64,000 nucleotides of DNA from Aphelocoma coerulescens. Its lineage: Eukaryota; Chordata; Aves; Passeriformes; Corvidae. Positions 60,729-64,000 of the stretch are shown piece by piece. The stretch covers positions 18,637,578 to 18,701,577 of the forward strand of contig NC_091014.1 in assembly GCF_041296385.1 (NCBI RefSeq). Direction: 5' to 3'. A model generated the notes under the pieces. That model made no database searches. It was given only the letters and a program-made list of their open reading frames with translations, and had not been told where the DNA came from. Made by a program: the position numbers and the translations under genes. Positions within the stretch are counted from its first letter, which is position 1. Every line of letters begins with the position of its first letter.

Positions 60729-61030
60729 TGTGCTGGTTTTGGCTGGGGTAGAGTTAACTTTCTTCCCAATTACTAGTATGGGGCTCTGTTTGTGTTGAAC
60801 ACAGAGTTGATAGCATAGAGATGTTTTTGTAATTGCTGATAAGGACTTGCACAGAGCCAATGCCTTTTCTGCTTTTTGTACTGCCATGCTGGTGTGGGAC
60901 TTGGGGATGCATGTGAGGTTGAGAGTAGACACAACTGGGACAGCCCACCCCAAATGATCAAAGGTCAAAGGACGTCATCCATGTGACATATGTTTAGTAT
61001 ATAAAGTGGGAGGAAGAACCCCACTGGACA
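60729..61030 (+). mobile_element. 3' LTR, 5' part with TATA box, truncated downstream
   Basis: It begins TGTGCTGGTTTTGGCTGGGG and reads through 'agagttaactttcttcccaa', 'cagagttgatagcatagagatgttttt' and 'gcacagagccaatgccttttctgctttttgtactgcc'. It continues with 'tgggacagcccaccccaaatgatcaaaggtcaaagg' (60,936-60,971), 'gacgtcatccatgtgacatatg' and the TATA box 'agtatataaagtggg' at 60,997-61,011. The match fades by about 61,030 and the R/U5 half is missing. With the 5' LTR lacking the promoter block, the two LTRs keep complementary parts. Confidence 0.88.
61000..61007 (+). promoter_or_regulatory. Retained LTR TATA box
   Basis: TATATAAA-type sequence inside the 3' LTR, preceded by a CRE-like 'gacgtcat' (60,972-60,979). 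This is the only intact LTR promoter block on the + strand here. Activity cannot be judged from sequence. Confidence 0.55.
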
Positions 61031-61818
61031 CACATGTATAATTGTGCATGGCACTGAAAACAGCATGAGAGCAGTACAGGTCTCTTAGTGAATTTAACTA
61101 ACAATACTAAATAATCCTAATAAGAGCTAAATTGTACTAGCAAGTACTCACTAAATTAAAAATAATCAAAATATATTTATTAGGCTTAGAACATAGCAGT
61201 GAAATGAATTAATATCTAAAGCTGAAGCGAGCAAGAGATGTATTATTTACACCTGAAGATGTTTGACAGACAAGACTGTGAATGATCCTGGTGCAAACCT
61301 TGTGGTTATGGCAGAAAAACTGCTCAATAAAATCAGGAGCCAAATAAAATTCCTGTCCTCACATTGTCTCATTCCTTAGAGGTTGTGTGCATGAATTGTA
61401 CCGAGAAGAGCACAGAAGCTCTGGGAACACATTTGTGCTGAGATGGATGCTGTCAGTCAAGTGTATGCCACTGATAATGAAAAAGAGAAATTACTGTTTG
61501 GGAATGATTTGTTATTGAAGTTCTGTCCACTTCTCAGCTTAATCCATAAAACCATTTGACTCTAGTGAAGGAACAATATCCCATGTAGTAGGCTGATAAG
61601 AGAGAGAAAGTAGAAAATACTGTTATTTGCTGTCACGGGAAGATCAGCAGCTCCTGCTCTCTCTTTTTTGGCACCATAACTGCTAAGAGAGGCTCTATCT
61701 CTGCTTATCATGCCTGTCATTTAACATGGAACTATCATTTCCTAACTCACCACTTATATCCTATATCCCTGCTTATAAGCTCAGCTCTCTGGAGCAAAGA
61801 AATTCATTAAATTCTTTG
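61031..61818. other. Noncoding spacer between two ERV fragments
   Basis: About 790 bp without recognised repeats. It could be host DNA between insertions. No gene is supported. Confidence 0.5.
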
Positions 61819-62255
61819 TGTTTTGGGTTTATGCGGCAAGGTTTTTGCAGTGAGGGGGGTGTGTGTATGTATGTGTGTGTGTGAAGGGGGAACATGCAGA
61901 GGTGGCTGCTATGAGAAGACACCAGAAGCTGTCCCCATGTCTGACAGAGCCCGTTCCAGCCAGCCCCAAGACAGACCTGCTTCTTGCAAAAGCTGAGCCC
62001 ATTAGTGATGTTGGCAGTGTCTTTGTGATAACTTATTTAAGAAAAGGAAAAAAACACTGCACAATAGCAATTGTGAGAGAGGACTGGTAACGTGAGAGAA
62101 ACGGCCTTGGAGACACCAAGATCAGTGGAGAAGGAGAGAAAGGAGGTGATCCAGGTGTCAGAGCAGAGATTCCCCCACAGTCTGTAGGGAATACCATGGT
62201 GACAAAGGTTGACCCCTGCAGCCCATGGAGGACCACACTGAAACAGATATTCACC
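61819..62255 (+). mobile_element. ERV LTR fragment (5' part), same family as the nested antisense LTR
   Basis: It begins TGTTTTGGGTTTATGCGGCAAGG and carries a TG-repeat expansion (61,859-61,885). It continues 'gaggtggctgctatgagaagacaccagaagc' (61,901-61,931), 'ccccatgtctgacagagcc', 'ccagccccaagacagacctgc', 'aaagctgagcccattagtgatg', 'gagacaccaagatcagtggagaaggag' (62,110-62,136) and 'ctgcagcccatggaggacca' (62,217-62,236). These are the complements, in the same order, of words in 58,690-59,431. The distal half is missing, and no target duplication could be identified. Confidence 0.82.
61859..61885 (+). repeat. (TG)n microsatellite inside LTR
   Basis: TG repeats with TATG interruptions, where relatives have a G-rich stretch. 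It is a local expansion within the LTR. Confidence 0.85.
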
Positions 62256-64000
62256 TCCTCATGCTGAAAATTCAGGAGAAATCATGTTCTTATCGACAGA
62301 AAATGTTTATTTTATCTACAGCAATTAAATAATCAGCAGGATTAAAAAGTTCTCAAGAATGTGCTGTTGACATTGCAACACATTAGACACTACCAGGATA
62401 GTAATTCTGACAGGTTGAACAGTCACTTTTGTTTTGTAGCAGATCTATGAAACTTCAGGATGTGTAACTACTGTGCATAGTCTAAATAATATAACTATAC
62501 ATATGTGTTAAACTCACTACATATGTGTAGTGTAAAGCCACTACAAACATTTCAGAAGTGTAGGATACAATCCATTTTTATAGATTCATTGGATTCCATA
62601 GAGGCACTAGGCCCAGACTATAATTATTTTCCTTTTAAATATCGCCTCTGCCTGTGGAGTAGGTCTGAAGCTGTTGGTACATCTCTGCTCTGCCAGCCTT
62701 TTTGTATTACAAAACAAATTAGTTCAATGTAAAAAGTACAGAAGATAAGCACACAAATCCTGCTGATTATGACTAACAGGATTTGTCTGACTTCCTCCTA
62801 ACATCCACCTTAAAATTTTACTTCTAAGATTCTTTCTTTCTATCTATATTTACACTGATTGACATTAATACCTAAAATGTCTTTAAATATTATTGTTATG
62901 CAGACAACACACAGCTTTATTGCTACTTTAGGCTGATAATTCCTTGACAAATCCTGTTTCTGCACTTTGAGAGTGTTTGATGGTGATTCAGCAGTGGGTA
63001 TACTCCAGCAAGCTGTCTCTTTACATCCTGTAGACTAAGTTATTATAATATTTCCATCTGCGTCTAAAAACTGTATGGTGACTTTTGTCTTTGCCCAAAA
63101 TTTAAATAATTACCATACAACATCAATTCTTGCAAGAATTATGGTTTAGCACCTGAATCCATGTCTGGGTTTTTTAACACTGAAAAAGTATCAGCTACCT
63201 AGAACTATTGTGCAAAGAAGTTTCTAACAAAAGATCACAGGCTTCAGAAGTAAAGTGTTACAACCAGTGCTATTAATCTCTTGTCTCTTTTAGAGTCCAT
63301 ATAGTGAATATGAGTAGCAAAGATAACATTTCTATTCTTAGAGATCATCTGTTTCAAAATGGTTAATGCTCTTACTCTGCAGGATTAAATATAATTTTGT
63401 ATCTGTATTTCATCTTCTCTATTCTTTCCCTCAAATATTTTGCTGTTATTATGGGCTTAACCTAATGACAGCTGATAATTTTTCCTTAATATTTTTAAAA
63501 CAAGATAAGTAGAATGAGAAATATACATTAAGTCATTGAAGACAAGCATACAAAGTTTTTTAAGTAGCAATAATTTGTTTTTATAAGTAATTCTTTTTTT
63601 ATGAGAGTCATTTAACTGATATTTGAAAGAAATTCACAAACTGAGTTTGAATATTATTATAGAAAATTCTTCCCTAAACAAGGGGCATAGTAGCTAGAAG
63701 AGAAAGATACATCTTTTACTTTGGGAGAGAAGCTTCCTGCATTCTGTAAAGTGGTCAGTTAGTTTAGGCTTAATCCAGAAATACTTTCAGACATGATGAT
63801 TCAGTGAGACACAGCACTTCAGTTAAATACCGAGGCTTGTTTTAGAAAATGTTTTGAGATAATTCAAATATGACATTTGCTTAAGTGGGACTAGAAGACA
63901 TCTGACCAGAATGCAGTGGAAAATTTAAAAGAATATTAGACATGATGATGACATCCTCCCATATTGTCTAGGTGGGATTGTAATGCTTTGATGTGATCTA
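62256..64000. other. AT-rich noncoding DNA to window end, nothing recognised
   Basis: About 1.75 kb with no recognised repeat, RNA or coding signature. A direct repeat 'aca(c)atatgtgtta/acatatgtgtagt' occurs at about 62,499-62,531. Confidence 0.55.

Larger units (their letters stand above)
58132..61030 (+). mobile_element. Small non-coding ERV provirus (LTR-internal-LTR), interrupted by a second LTR
   Basis: A plus-oriented element. It consists of a damaged 5' LTR (58,132-58,356 and 59,432-59,560), a primer-binding-like site just inside it, about 1.17 kb of internal DNA, a purine-rich tract and a 3' LTR starting at 60,729. It carries no recognisable gag, protease, pol or env frame, so it is either a non-autonomous family member or a deleted provirus. 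An antisense LTR of another family occupies 58,357-59,431. Removing this insert makes the 5' LTR collinear with its relatives. Confidence 0.85.

Noticed and set aside
1..64000. CRISPR arrays, bacterial operons, tRNA or rRNA genes
   Set aside because: No spaced direct repeats, no Shine-Dalgarno-led gene clusters, and no tRNA A/B boxes with a cloverleaf were seen. The window is vertebrate DNA.

Overview
The window looks like a gene desert from a bird genome. Almost every recognisable repeat belongs to avian families: CR1 LINEs with the characteristic 3' tail built on 'gattctatgattctgtg', and LTRs of avian endogenous retroviruses whose ends and promoter blocks I recognise from memory. The base composition is strongly AT-rich. 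There are no mammalian SINEs and no bacterial gene organisation. I cannot name the species. Identifications come from reading against remembered family sequences, with no database search.

No host protein-coding gene, tRNA, rRNA or other structured RNA gene could be supported. The longest open frames fall in pentanucleotide repeats (6.5-7.2 kb and 16.7-17.2 kb), in retroelement DNA (5.6, 30-31, 50.7-51.6 and 58.5-60.4 kb), or are isolated frames in AT-rich DNA without family signatures. The content is therefore repeats plus apparently single-copy noncoding DNA.

Layout: 0-5.6 kb, a CR1 tail then AT-rich DNA. 5.6-6.3 kb, an eroded CR1. 6.5-7.12 kb, a purine array in three blocks. 7.1-16.8 kb, single-copy DNA. 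16.81-17.13 kb, a TCCTC array, the strand complement of the GGAGA array. 18.7-19.2 kb, an antisense LTR. 21.0-21.3 kb, an antisense CR1. 21.3-29.6 kb, a repeat-poor stretch with a homeodomain/POU motif cluster near 22.5 kb. 29.6-31.1 kb, a GC-richer ERV-like segment. 34.78-35.30 kb, a solo LTR with a perfect 5-bp target duplication. 41.4-41.8 kb, an antisense LTR. 44.1-44.6 kb, CR1. 50.5-53.6 kb, two CR1 copies tail to tail, the first keeping part of its reverse transcriptase region. 55.1-55.6 kb, an old CR1/L3-like fragment. 56.8-57.6 kb, a possible LTR. 58.1-61.0 kb, a small non-coding provirus whose 5' LTR is split by an antisense LTR of another family. 61.8-62.3 kb, another piece of that second LTR family. 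The remainder is AT-rich noncoding DNA.

I found no new gene system. The most informative structures are the nested retroviral insertion at 58-61 kb, the oppositely oriented pentamer arrays, the intact solo-LTR footprint at 34.8 kb and the enhancer-like motif cluster near 22.5 kb.
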